Positions 1 to 8,373 of a stretch of DNA of 38,516 nt are shown piece after piece; the first letter of the stretch is position 1, and each line of letters opens with the position of its first letter. The notes beneath the pieces are model-generated. The model saw only the letters and a program-made list of their open reading frames with translations. It had not been told where the DNA came from and did no database searches. Origin of the DNA: Phycisphaerales bacterium (lineage in GTDB: Bacteria > Planctomycetota > Phycisphaerae > Phycisphaerales > SM1A02); the NCBI GenBank assembly GCA_030748805.1, contig JASMLG010000015.1, positions 1 to 38,516 of the forward strand, in the 5' to 3' direction. A program made the translations under genes and the position numbers.

Positions 1-327
1 GGTTCAATTCGTATCCACACCCCCGAAATTCAATCCAAGGTTTTTGGTTTGCTTGGCTTGTCACAAGAAGAAGCGGAAGATAAATTCGGTTTCTTGCTTA
101 ACGCGCTCAAGTTTGGTGCACCACCTCACGGTGGCGTAGCGTTTGGACTTGACCGGCTTGTCATGATGATGATTGGTACTGACAATATCCGAGATGTTAT
201 TGCATTTCCAAAGACACAAACTGGCGCTGATCTCATGTGCGAAGCACCTGGAGCTGCTGATCCAAATCAACTCGATGAACTTGGCATAATTATGCGTGAA
301 GCAGTTGACGCCACAGAGCAAGTGTAA
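1..327 (+). CDS. aspS: Aspartyl-tRNA synthetase, C-terminal part
   Basis: This is the last 108 codons of a class II aspartyl-tRNA synthetase (AspRS or the Asp/Asn-charging form); the gene enters the window from the left. The frame is open from base 1 and opens with [15 protein letters not shown], the family's block before motif 3. Motif 3 follows as [19 protein letters not shown], whose GLDR arginine binds ATP, and then the AspRS-typical [17 protein letters not shown]. The enzyme charges tRNA(Asp) in the cytoplasm. Whether it is discriminating cannot be judged, because the anticodon-binding N-terminus is outside the window. Its last 38 bases overlap the 3' end of the opposing gene. Identification is secure. 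Confidence 0.97.
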   Translation, partial: GSIRIHTPEIQSKVFGLLGLSQEEAEDKFGFLLNALKFGAPPHGGVAFGLDRLVMMMIGTDNIRDVIAFPKTQTGADLMCEAPGAADPNQLDELGIIMREAVDATEQV

Positions 328-1366
328 GGAACGAAAATAATTCCTTAGAATAATCTGCCTGTTTACTCCTGTGATTATCAAACATTTGCAGGCATTTCTT
401 CTCGTCAATCGGAAGATCCACAAATGGGTTCGGTGAATTAAGGGTATCTCCTGCAAGTTGCCCAAGAGAACTTTGAGAACTACGTAACCACGAATCTATC
501 GGGAGCAAAAGTGGTTTAATGCGTTCACTCTCTGTTGAAATAGACAAATCCACTTCAACGTAACCTGCGATTGCACCAAGTTCTATTCTTTTTGCAACAT
601 TTCGTTTTATTCGCAACAGTTTTTCTTCTTGAGTTGTAGGGATAATCCGATTGAGAATTCCTATTGCTTGAGGATTGACTAAACCATCATAAACAGAGCA
701 ATCAATTTCTTTTGCATAACGATATTGTTGTATGGTCGAAAGTAAACCATAATCAGAAAACGGTGTACCTAAAATGCGGACAAGAGTTTGCACATCTTCA
801 GCAGGAGTTGGAGAAATATTACAATCCAATTCACTTGTTCTTGGTTCTGGATGATGTGAATTACTCTGAATTGGCATGGAGTAGATTGGTGAAAGTAGTT
901 CTCCTCCCTCAGTTATAAACCCATGACGCAAATAATCCTGAATTCCTTGGGAAGTGATTCCCTTTGACAATTCAAGTTCATTAACTATTTTGAGAAGAGG
1001 TAAGGGATTTGTACAGAACAACAACCCATCTCCTACCTCAGCTAAATCAAACCAATAAAGTGATTTCTGGCCTGTTCCAATTCTCCCAAGTTCCAATTCC
1101 AACGTTTCCTCTTTCCAAACAGCAAACGCTCCATCAACATCGATGTTCCCATCTACAACCATGGGATCTTTTGCATCTGAATCAGATTTGGTTTTACTTG
1201 AACCCGATAGAAGGAGAATATTGAGGTTTCCATTATTTATTGGGATAGAATCCTCAAATCTGAATGTCATTCCGCGTCCAAGCAATATTGATTCCTCAAG
1301 GATTTTGCTCCACTTTTCAGGAACTGGGCCACCATCACGCCTCAAGATGCCTGCAATACCGCTCAT
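290..1366 (-). CDS. Degenerate asparagine-synthetase-like (AsnB family) protein
   Basis: This 358-residue protein keeps the outline of glutamine-dependent asparagine synthetase but not its active sites. It begins [10 protein letters not shown], where active family members have MCGIAGI and use Cys2 as the glutaminase nucleophile; here Cys2 is Ser. Residues 79-107 (GAFAVW to SLYWF) match the end of the glutaminase domain, and 144-164 match the linker. The PP-loop motif SGGxDS is absent; the protein goes from residue 190 to LGTPFSD (199-205). The SGDGGDE position reads CSVYDGL (223-229). The C-terminal end (290-356: DSWLR, then LALWRQLL) again matches AsnB. I chose the ATG at 1366 because homology starts exactly there; the open frame extends further upstream. 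It is probably catalytically inactive, with unknown function. It diverges from the symporter gene with 19 bases between starts. Confidence 0.72.
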   Translation of the reverse strand: MSGIAGILRRDGGPVPEKWSKILEESILLGRGMTFRFEDSIPINNGNLNILLLSGSSKTKSDSDAKDPMVVDGNIDVDGAFAVWKEETLELELGRIGTGQKSLYWFDLAEVGDGLLFCTNPLPLLKIVNELELSKGITSQGIQDYLRHGFITEGGELLSPIYSMPIQSNSHHPEPRTSELDCNISPTPAEDVQTLVRILGTPFSDYGLLSTIQQYRYAKEIDCSVYDGLVNPQAIGILNRIIPTTQEEKLLRIKRNVAKRIELGAIAGYVEVDLSISTESERIKPLLLPIDSWLRSSQSSLGQLAGDTLNSPNPFVDLPIDEKKCLQMFDNHRSKQADYSKELFSFLTLALWRQLLHA

Positions 1367-1385
1367 ATCGGATAGGGTACTACGC

Positions 1386-2681
1386 ATGACACATCGAAGC
1401 ACGAACATTTTGACGTTTCTTATCCTCATTGGACTCGTTGCAGGAGCCCTAGTTGGTGAATATGGATTGCACGCAGTTGGCGCTGTTGTCGATGGCGACC
1501 ACTGGCTCAAAGCAGCCGGAGACCTTGTCCTTATTCGCCCGCTAAAACTACTCATCATTCCACTTATTTTCTTCAGTGTTATTTCAGGCATCACCCGAAT
1601 TGGTGATCCTTCAAAACTTGGTATCGTCGGTGGTGCAACACTTATCTATTACCTCGCCACGATGTTCATGGCTGTAACGCTTGGTACTGTTCTTGTAACT
1701 TGGATTACACCTGGTGTACTTGCTCCAGAAGTACAGGAGTCGCTACGCGATACTGCTGGTAATTTTGCTGCAGGAGAGGCGGCCACGCGATCTCTTGGTT
1801 CGGCTTGGATGAATATTTTGTACCAACTTATTCCGGTAAATATCTTTGAAGATATGGTAAAGGTGAGACCTCTTGGGGTCATCGTTTTTGCAATTGCCTT
1901 TGGGCTAGCGCTTGCTGCAGGCGGTGATAAAACTAGGTCTGCAAGAGAGATATGTAACGCTTGTTTTGAGGGCTTGATGATTTTAGTTCGTTGGGTGATT
2001 TGGTTAACACCTATTGGCGTGTTTTTCCTCGTTGCTTGGACAGTTGGAAAAATAGGATTCGATTCGATTAAGGGTCCACTTGGCTTATACATGACAACAG
2101 TATTGGTTGGTCTTGCTATTCACGGGTTCATTGTGTTGCCACTGGTACTTTGGATTTGCACTGGCATGAAACATCAACCATACCGATTTATGTGGCGGAT
2201 GAAGCGTGCGCTTATGACTGCTGTAGGTACTGATTCTAGTTCTGCAACGTTGCCCGTCACAATCGATACCGCTGAGGGCGAGGGAGAATGTTCAAAGCGT
2301 GCTGCAAACTTTGTTTTGCCTCTTGGTGCAACGATTAATATGGACGGGACTGCGTTGTACGAAGCCGTTGCAGTCGTATTTTTGTTCCAACTCTTTGGCA
2401 TTCAGTTGGAATTTGGGCAATTGCTAGTTGTTGTTATAACCGCAACCCTTGCTGCAATTGGAGCAGCAGGAATCCCATCAGCGGGCTTGGTAACTATGGT
2501 CATTGTCATTTCAGCAGTCAATATGAACTTGACTGGTTCAGCAAACGGTCCGCTTCCCGTTGCCGCTATTGGAATCATCATCGGTGTTGACCGGATTCTT
2601 GACATGTGCAGGACTGCTGTTAATGTTTGGGGCGATGCCGTTGGCGCAAAGATTATTACGCGGCTTGCACCTGATGACTAA
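1386..2681 (+). CDS. Dicarboxylate/amino acid:cation symporter (DAACS family)
   Basis: This is an inner-membrane secondary transporter of the GltP/DctA fold, which moves dicarboxylates or acidic amino acids with Na+ or H+. The 431 residues fit the family length. Recognisable family blocks are the serine-rich re-entrant loop (DSSSATLPVT), the cation-site motif NMDGTALYE, the second re-entrant loop GAAGIPSAGLV, and the substrate-binding helix DRILDMCRTAVNVWGDA, which carries the conserved Asp, Arg and Asn. Hydrophobic segments run along the whole length. I chose ATG 1386 because it directly precedes the first membrane segment; the longer frame back to 1143 only overlaps the divergent gene. The exact substrate cannot be read from the sequence. 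Confidence 0.93.
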   Translation: MTHRSTNILTFLILIGLVAGALVGEYGLHAVGAVVDGDHWLKAAGDLVLIRPLKLLIIPLIFFSVISGITRIGDPSKLGIVGGATLIYYLATMFMAVTLGTVLVTWITPGVLAPEVQESLRDTAGNFAAGEAATRSLGSAWMNILYQLIPVNIFEDMVKVRPLGVIVFAIAFGLALAAGGDKTRSAREICNACFEGLMILVRWVIWLTPIGVFFLVAWTVGKIGFDSIKGPLGLYMTTVLVGLAIHGFIVLPLVLWICTGMKHQPYRFMWRMKRALMTAVGTDSSSATLPVTIDTAEGEGECSKRAANFVLPLGATINMDGTALYEAVAVVFLFQLFGIQLEFGQLLVVVITATLAAIGAAGIPSAGLVTMVIVISAVNMNLTGSANGPLPVAAIGIIIGVDRILDMCRTAVNVWGDAVGAKIITRLAPDD

Positions 2682-2710
2682 TGTCAAAAACTGTCTTGCG
2701 TGTTAACTTA

Positions 2711-2844
2711 GCATTAATTATCCCGCGGGTAGAATGCATTATTTATCCCGCGGGTAATAAAATGCAACTGCAGTCACCGATTTATTTTAGTTTGAATGCA
2801 TTTTTTTACCCGCGGGATAATTAATGCACGCGGGATAAATAATG
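2711..2844. repeat. Four-copy palindromic repeat in inverted pairs
   Basis: Two direct copies of a 25 to 28 base unit with consensus GCATTAWTTATCCCGCGGGT lie at 2711-2763. Two copies in the opposite orientation lie at about 2797-2844. Each core CCCGCGGG is itself a palindrome, and the two halves could pair into one long stem around an AT-rich centre (2766-2796). The fourth copy is shortened (CCCGCG without the final GG) and contains the trxB stop codon. The element lies between two convergent genes, so it could act as a bidirectional terminator. It could also be a REP-like or small non-autonomous mobile repeat. No transposase is present nearby. Confidence 0.85.
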
Positions 2845-3789
2845 TTCTGCATCAATCGCTGCTTGGCACCCCATTCCAGCAGCACTGATTGCTTGTCGGT
2901 AATGAGGGTCTGCGACATCTCCAGCAGCAAAAACGCCTTCGATATTGGTTTTGCTGCTTCTTGTGTGCAACTTGATATACTTTTTATCATCAAGTTCGAC
3001 ACCCGAACCATCAAGAAAACTTGTTGATGGTGTATGGCCTATCGCAACAAAGAGACCTCGTAGGTCAAGCGTTGACTCTTCGCTTGTAACTGTATCTTTT
3101 AGCAAGACACCAGTAATGACATCTTCGCCAAGGACATCTAAGACCACTTTATTCCATAGCGGTTCAGCGTTCGGGGAATCGAATATTCGCTTCTGCATTG
3201 CTTTAGATGCTCTAAATTCGTCACGCCTATGAATAATGTAAACCTTCGATGCAAACTTAGTTAAGTAACTTGCTTCTTCCAATGCACTATCGCCACCGCC
3301 AACAACTGCTAGTGGCTGGTCGCGGAATACTGGCAATGCACCGTCACAGACGGCACATGCACTAACTCCTCCACCGGTTCGAGCAAGCCGCATCTCATTT
3401 TCAAGTCCTAGCCAATTAGCAGTTGCACCTGTTGCAATGATGACCGCATTTGCCAGTACTGTTTCACCCTTATTAGTTTCCAATTTAATTGGTTTCTCAG
3501 AAAAATCACAGGAAACTATATCTTCACCAAGCATGCGCGCCCCAAACCGTTCTGCTTGTTTTTGGAATGCTGCCATCATATCTGGACCAGTAATTCCGTC
3601 AGGAAATCCGGGGTAGTTTTCTACTTCTGTAGTCAACATCAACTGGCCACCAGGCAAGACAATTGATGGGGAGGTCTTGGGAACCCCAACAAAAACAAGT
3701 GGGTTCAAGTCAGCTCTTGCAGAGTAAATAGCGGATGTCCAACCAGCTGGACCACTACCAATGATTACCACATTTTCTGTTTCTGACAT
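2821..3789 (-). CDS. trxB: Thioredoxin-disulfide reductase
   Basis: TrxB is a flavoprotein that uses NADPH to reduce thioredoxin in the cytoplasm. The 322 residues fit the low-molecular-weight bacterial enzyme. Visible are the FAD-binding GSGPAG at 11-16, the redox pair CAVC at 145-148, the NADPH-binding GGGDSA at 164-169, and the C-terminal FAD motif AAGDVADPHYRQ. The start ATG at 3789 gives a normal N-terminus (MSETENVVIIGSG). It follows a secreted-protein gene with a 3-base gap, so the two are probably co-transcribed. Its last eight codons lie inside the palindromic repeat, which supplies the stop codon, so the extreme C-terminus (SRVH) is probably repeat-derived. Confidence 0.96.
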   Translation of the reverse strand: MSETENVVIIGSGPAGWTSAIYSARADLNPLVFVGVPKTSPSIVLPGGQLMLTTEVENYPGFPDGITGPDMMAAFQKQAERFGARMLGEDIVSCDFSEKPIKLETNKGETVLANAVIIATGATANWLGLENEMRLARTGGGVSACAVCDGALPVFRDQPLAVVGGGDSALEEASYLTKFASKVYIIHRRDEFRASKAMQKRIFDSPNAEPLWNKVVLDVLGEDVITGVLLKDTVTSEESTLDLRGLFVAIGHTPSTSFLDGSGVELDDKKYIKLHTRSSKTNIEGVFAAGDVADPHYRQAISAAGMGCQAAIDAEHYLSRVH

Positions 3790-3792
3790 AAA

Positions 3793-5265
3793 TCAGTCCA
3801 ATAAACCAACTTCACGTTGTAGAGTTTTCAATGGTGGCCACAAGATAATGTCTGTTCTGGAATTAGTCCCCCTGTTGTCTTCATCATCTGAGGAAACACT
3901 ATACAAAAGGCATTGACCTTGCTTCACAAAAACATTTCCAAGTAAAGTAGCAATTCTAGTTTCTTTATCAATTTTTCTGTATTGGAACGGACCAACTGCA
4001 GCATCGTACAAAGTCCAGTCCTCTTGATTCTGAAGAGGAAGAGATTTTAGTGGGTCTAAGTTATTTGAACGGTGTAGCAATTGCGCATACATCATTTTTA
4101 TACTTGCGGGATATACACCATAATGATTCTTGTATCCACATAATGCTGCAGAAACGGCAGTGCCGTTAATTTGAACTGTAAGTAAATCCCTTTGTCTAAA
4201 TAGTTCTTGAATGTCACGAATAACTAAGTTTACAGCAGCATATTTAACTGGATTCGACTTTTGCCACTCTGTGTCAACTGAAAGTTGAGGATGAAATGAC
4301 CTCATTTTCCAACGCCTCCACCAATCGTCATAGATTAGATTCAACCGTCTTATAGAGTCATCTCTACCTCGGTGTATGGATGCAATGGAACTCCAATATT
4401 TTGCAGCCCCAAACCTAGTCAATAATTCTTGATCTGCTTGAATATCTGTCAGAATATCGCTGAATTTTGCAGGATCTGGCATACCGTTATTTGGATCAAA
4501 TAAACTAGTAACAATAGCTTCCCCAACAACTCTGTCACCTTCAGGCACAAGTAATCTAGTTGAATCCGTCCGTAAATATGAAATCCCTTCCATAGCAATT
4601 GTTCTGTACTGAGTTGGTTTAATCGACTCCCTATACCTGTAGAACAAATCCCTGGTGTTTGACAACGCATCACCTAGCATTGGCATGAATGTAAGCTGTT
4701 CTTTTAAGAACTCTCTATCGCAAAACTTTCTAAGAACGATTAACTCTGACATCATTAAGCGAATTGCTCGATCTGAAGCCCCAATTTCAAAAAGCCGGTA
4801 ACTTTCTGCAGTTGCCCACAAACATGCTAGTTTTACGGTCTCAATATATCCAAAATGTAATTCGTGTAATCTGCCATCAACTCCTATTTCAGCAACGATT
4901 CCATGTTCTCTATATGTGTCTGGAACATTCTCGCCTCCATAAGGAATTCCAATCAAAGCCCTGCTGGCAGATTCGATGAATGCCTTCTCCATCTGTTCAT
5001 TTTGAGCAGCCCAGTCCGACACCTCAGACCAATTTGACATGTTCGGCCAAACAGTATTCATATTAAAACTGTCGCTTAGTTCTTGAGGCGGCTCTGTAAT
5101 CTCGATACAAGCATCAAAAAATACTCGCCATGACTTAACATCTTCTGTTCCCTCAGTAGATGAGGAGTTATTCAACTTTTCCAGAACCTTCTCTCGGCTA
5201 TCTGCTTTAGATACCGATGGAATCAGAAGCACAATCAAAACACAAATTACCAGTCGTTGAATCAT
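3793..5265 (-). CDS. Secreted protein with pseudopilin-like C-terminal end
   Basis: I do not recognise this 490-residue protein as a named family. It has a clear Sec signal peptide (MIQRLVICVLIVLLIPSVSKA) and is then mostly hydrophilic and alpha-helical in character. Near residues 385-475 it has CGYKNHYGVYPASIKMM, then LLYSVSSDDEDNRG and DIILWPP. This resembles the tail of planctomycete pseudopilin/type II secretion G-like proteins (a tyrosine-rich stretch, then LYSVGxDxxDNGG). There is no N-terminal methylation motif, so the resemblance is to the tail only. A good Shine-Dalgarno (AGGAAAG) precedes the ATG at 5265. The gene lies directly upstream of trxB. Export to periplasm or surface is likely; the function is unknown. 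Confidence 0.8.
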   Translation of the reverse strand: MIQRLVICVLIVLLIPSVSKADSREKVLEKLNNSSSTEGTEDVKSWRVFFDACIEITEPPQELSDSFNMNTVWPNMSNWSEVSDWAAQNEQMEKAFIESASRALIGIPYGGENVPDTYREHGIVAEIGVDGRLHELHFGYIETVKLACLWATAESYRLFEIGASDRAIRLMMSELIVLRKFCDREFLKEQLTFMPMLGDALSNTRDLFYRYRESIKPTQYRTIAMEGISYLRTDSTRLLVPEGDRVVGEAIVTSLFDPNNGMPDPAKFSDILTDIQADQELLTRFGAAKYWSSIASIHRGRDDSIRRLNLIYDDWWRRWKMRSFHPQLSVDTEWQKSNPVKYAAVNLVIRDIQELFRQRDLLTVQINGTAVSAALCGYKNHYGVYPASIKMMYAQLLHRSNNLDPLKSLPLQNQEDWTLYDAAVGPFQYRKIDKETRIATLLGNVFVKQGQCLLYSVSSDDEDNRGTNSRTDIILWPPLKTLQREVGLLD

Positions 5266-5394
5266 AATTCTTTCCTATTAGTTATAGATTATGGTCTATT
5301 TGATTGTCGAGTGTACCAGATGAGAGGGGTCACTGGTCGACTGGCTCCCATGGCGATATCATGCCCAATCAAGAGATTATTAAGGAGCCATCTT

Positions 5395-6504
5395 ATGACA
5401 ATAGTTGGAGTACCAACCGAAGTAAAAAAAGACGAATACCGCGTAGGTCTTAGACCAGTTGGAGCGGAGATTCTTTCAAGTGACGGTCATACGGTTCTAA
5501 TTCAATCTGGAGCTGGAATTGGTTCAGGATATGAAAACGATAAGTATGAAGCTGCTGGTGCTACTATCGTTGAATCAGCAGAAGATGTCTGGGGGTCGTC
5601 GGACATGATTGTAAAGGTGAAGGAGCCGCAACAACAAGAGGTTTTGTTGATTAGGGAAGGGCAAACTGTCTTTACTTATTTTCATTTTGCTGCAGACAAA
5701 GAACTAACTATCGGATGCCTTGAGCGTGGGTGCATTTCAGTTGCTTACGAAACCCTAACTGATGATTTAGGTCACCTTCCACTATTAACTCCCATGAGCG
5801 AAATAGCGGGAAAATTGTCTGTGCAAGAAGGGGCAAAATATCTTGAAAAACCTCAAGGGGGTAGTGGTGTTTTACTTGGTGGTGTTCCTGGGGTAGACAT
5901 CGGAAAAGCTCTTGTATTAGGTGGCGGCGTTGTGGGTACTTGTGCAGCGCGTATTGCAGCTGGCATGGGCGCAGATGTTGTAATGATGGATATCAACATT
6001 GATCGTATGAGAGAACTAGATGAGTTCATGCCAAAAAATTGTAGAACCATTTATTCAGACCCTGAAGCGATTAGAGATCATCTCGCTTGGGCTGACTTAG
6101 TAATTGGTGCTGTCTTGATTCCAGGAGCAAAAGCACCACACTTAATTAAGAAAGAGGACTTAACTCACATGAAAACCGGTTCGGTAATTGTTGATGTTGC
6201 AATCGATCAGGGAGGTTGTGTAGAGACGGCAAGGGTAACCACACACTCTGATCCAATCTACACGATTGACGGTGTAGTTCATTACTGCGTTGGTAATATG
6301 CCAGGAGCTGTCTCAAGAACGTCAACTCAAGCTCTAACTAATGCCACAATGCCATGGGTTTCCAAACTTGCATCGACAACTCCAGAAAAACTAGCAAAAT
6401 CAGATCGTCATTTTGCGAATGCAATTAATACAAACCGCGGAACATTAACAAATCAGCCAGTTGCTGAAGCACATGGACTACCTTTTGAACCGCTTGCAGT
6501 ATAA
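5395..6504 (+). CDS. ald: Alanine dehydrogenase
   Basis: Ald interconverts L-alanine and pyruvate plus ammonia using NAD(H). The 369 residues fit the family (about 371). The N-terminus [19 protein letters not shown] is typical. Lys76 (VKVKEP) and His97 (TYFHFAA) fall at the expected substrate and catalytic positions. The NAD-binding Rossmann motif is [11 protein letters not shown] near 175-185, and DVAIDQGG lies in the second half. I chose ATG 5395 because AAGGAG sits 7 bases upstream and homology begins there; the open frame runs back to 5257 but overlaps the start of the opposite gene. It is the first gene of a three-gene run with a class V aminotransferase and gmhA. Confidence 0.96.
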   Translation: MTIVGVPTEVKKDEYRVGLRPVGAEILSSDGHTVLIQSGAGIGSGYENDKYEAAGATIVESAEDVWGSSDMIVKVKEPQQQEVLLIREGQTVFTYFHFAADKELTIGCLERGCISVAYETLTDDLGHLPLLTPMSEIAGKLSVQEGAKYLEKPQGGSGVLLGGVPGVDIGKALVLGGGVVGTCAARIAAGMGADVVMMDINIDRMRELDEFMPKNCRTIYSDPEAIRDHLAWADLVIGAVLIPGAKAPHLIKKEDLTHMKTGSVIVDVAIDQGGCVETARVTTHSDPIYTIDGVVHYCVGNMPGAVSRTSTQALTNATMPWVSKLASTTPEKLAKSDRHFANAINTNRGTLTNQPVAEAHGLPFEPLAV

Positions 6505-6507
6505 ATA

Positions 6508-7680
6508 ATGCAAACTTACTTTGACAACGCTGCAACATCATATCCAAAGCCAGACGTCGTCTTAGAAGCAATTGTCAGTTATCAAAAAATGTGCGGAGCT
6601 AGTCCTGGTCGTGGAGCTTATAGTCAGGCAGTTGACTCGACTCATATATTGGATTCATGCCGAGAACTTCTTTGTAAACTTGTCAATGCTCCTTCTCAAA
6701 AGCACTGCATCTTCACACTTAATTGTACAGATGCGTTAAACCTTGCAATCAATGGAATCTCTTCTTATCACATAGATAAGGATAATCCAGTACATATTAT
6801 CACTACAGCCATGGATCACAATTCAGTGCTGCGTCCACTTAGAGAACTTTCAACTAGAGGTGTTGACCACACAATAATTGAAGCCGATCCTGAAACTGGG
6901 ATTGTGTCACCCTACTCAATTAGAGAAGCAATTCGCCCGAGTACTCGTTTGATTGCGGTAGCTCATGGATCTAATGTCACTGGAACTATTCAAGATATCA
7001 AAACAATCGGCAACTTTTGTGGTGACATTCCTTTTCTGGTTGATGCCGCTCAAACAATGGGACACGTTCATATTGATGTCCAAGATATGAACATTGACTT
7101 GCTGGCTTTTCCAGGGCACAAGGGTTTACTTGGTCCCCTTGGTACTGGAGGTCTTATTATGAACCCAAGTATGGAAAAAATTGTGGAACCACTGCGAACT
7201 GGAGGAACTGGAAGCGAAAGTGAGTTACCAGTTCAGCCTTCAGCACTTCCTGACAAGTACGAACCCGGCTCTCACAACATGGTCGGAATTGCTGGTCTTG
7301 CTGCGAGCACCAAATGGATTCTAAACACCGGAGTAGATTGTCTTCACGAAAAAGAAATGGAACTTTGCCAACAATTCATAGAGGAAATATCCACTATTGA
7401 TGGAGTAAGTATTGTTGGTCCTCAAACAACAACCAATAGATGCGGTGTTTTTTCACTTGTATTTGATGAATGTCCACATGAAATTGCTAAAAAACTAGAA
7501 GAGGAAGCAGGTATTTGTTCTCGCAGTGGATTGCACTGTGCGCCTTATGCTCATAAAACAATGGGAACTGATACACTCCTAGGAACCTTGCGTATTTCGT
7601 TTGGACCATTCATTACTCCTGAGGATATAACAGTCCTCACAAGAGCAATAACTAATTGCACACAAAGGTCTCTCGTATGA
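6508..7680 (+). CDS. Cysteine desulfurase family class V aminotransferase
   Basis: This is a PLP enzyme of the cysteine desulfurase family, in the SufS/CsdA-like branch, 390 residues. It starts at the family's beginning (YFDNAATSYPKP). His104 (MDHNSV), Asp179 (VDAAQTMG) and the PLP-binding Lys205 (FPGHKGLLGPLGTGG) are in place. The probable sulfur-carrying Cys is 344 in SRSGLHCAPYAHK. It most resembles the group annotated simply as cysteine desulfurase family protein (TIGR01977-like), whose partner and product are often unclear. It follows ald by 3 bases and overlaps gmhA by ATGA, so translation is probably coupled. No SufE or IscU gene is adjacent. A role in sulfur mobilisation is inferred; a cysteine or selenocysteine lyase role is possible. 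Confidence 0.88.
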   Translation: MQTYFDNAATSYPKPDVVLEAIVSYQKMCGASPGRGAYSQAVDSTHILDSCRELLCKLVNAPSQKHCIFTLNCTDALNLAINGISSYHIDKDNPVHIITTAMDHNSVLRPLRELSTRGVDHTIIEADPETGIVSPYSIREAIRPSTRLIAVAHGSNVTGTIQDIKTIGNFCGDIPFLVDAAQTMGHVHIDVQDMNIDLLAFPGHKGLLGPLGTGGLIMNPSMEKIVEPLRTGGTGSESELPVQPSALPDKYEPGSHNMVGIAGLAASTKWILNTGVDCLHEKEMELCQQFIEEISTIDGVSIVGPQTTTNRCGVFSLVFDECPHEIAKKLEEEAGICSRSGLHCAPYAHKTMGTDTLLGTLRISFGPFITPEDITVLTRAITNCTQRSLV

Positions 7681-8324
7681 AAACCCTTGTAACAAAACGT
7701 CTTGAAAGTGCTGCTGCAGTTGTAGACGCTTTACACAACGCCGTTGAAGATATTGAAGAAATAGCATCAACAATTATTGATTGCTTTAGCAGTGGCGGTA
7801 CACTTATGGTTGCTGGAAACGGTGGTTCTTCTGCCCAAGCAATGCACATTTGTGAAGAACTGACAGGTAGATACAGAGAAACGAGACCAGCACTTCCTGC
7901 AATTTGTTTGTGCAGTGATGCTGCAGCAATGACATGTATTGCAAATGATTTTGGTTGGGAAGAAGTATTTAAAAGACAGGTAGAAGCTCATGCTTCATTC
8001 ACTGCTGAAGATGATGAATCCATTTCATGCGATGACGTTCTATTAATTCTTACAACTTCTGGTGAAAGCCCTAATATCAATGCAGCAGTAAACATGGCTA
8101 ATCAAATGGGCATGGTTACTATTGGCTTACTTGGAAGTGATGGTGGCAAGTCCGCAGATATTTGTAATCAATCGATTATTATTGAAGCGGACGATAGTGC
8201 TGCGATACAAGACGGTCACCAAATAATCATTCACGCAATCTGTGAAATAATAGACGCTTGGGTCGCAGAAGAAATGGCCGCAAGTGCGATCACATCCGAC
8301 GAGTCGGCTAACACCGAAATGTAA
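7677..8324 (+). CDS. gmhA: Phosphoheptose isomerase (SIS domain)
   Basis: GmhA converts sedoheptulose 7-phosphate to D-glycero-D-manno-heptose 7-phosphate, the first step toward heptose for LPS core or S-layer glycans. Family motifs are GNGGSSAQA (48-56), ELTGRYRETRPALPA (61-75), the phosphate-binding LTTSGESPNI (125-134), and IQDGHQIIIHAICE (177-190), which matches the IQE-H-IIH catalytic region. At 215 residues it is slightly longer than usual, with an acidic insertion near 110-120 and an extra tail. The ATG at 7677 overlaps the upstream stop (ATGA) and has AAAGG 8 bases upstream. A general SIS sugar isomerase such as DiaA is the alternative, but the TGRY block favours GmhA. Confidence 0.9.
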   Translation: MKTLVTKRLESAAAVVDALHNAVEDIEEIASTIIDCFSSGGTLMVAGNGGSSAQAMHICEELTGRYRETRPALPAICLCSDAAAMTCIANDFGWEEVFKRQVEAHASFTAEDDESISCDDVLLILTTSGESPNINAAVNMANQMGMVTIGLLGSDGGKSADICNQSIIIEADDSAAIQDGHQIIIHAICEIIDAWVAEEMAASAITSDESANTEM

Positions 8325-8373
8325 TTGAAGCACGACTGACTGCAACTGTCACAGCACCTGCTAGACATTCGAC

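Noticed and set aside
1143..1385. N-terminal extension of the symporter frame
   Set aside because: It overlaps the AsnB-like gene on the other strand and shows no membrane segment or homology.
1367..1594. N-terminal extension of the AsnB-like frame
   Set aside because: The sequence is the complement of the symporter start region and lacks homology; the family start is at 1366.
2711..2844. CRISPR array
   Set aside because: Repeats are inverted in pairs, of varied length, without regular unique spacers, and no cas genes are near.
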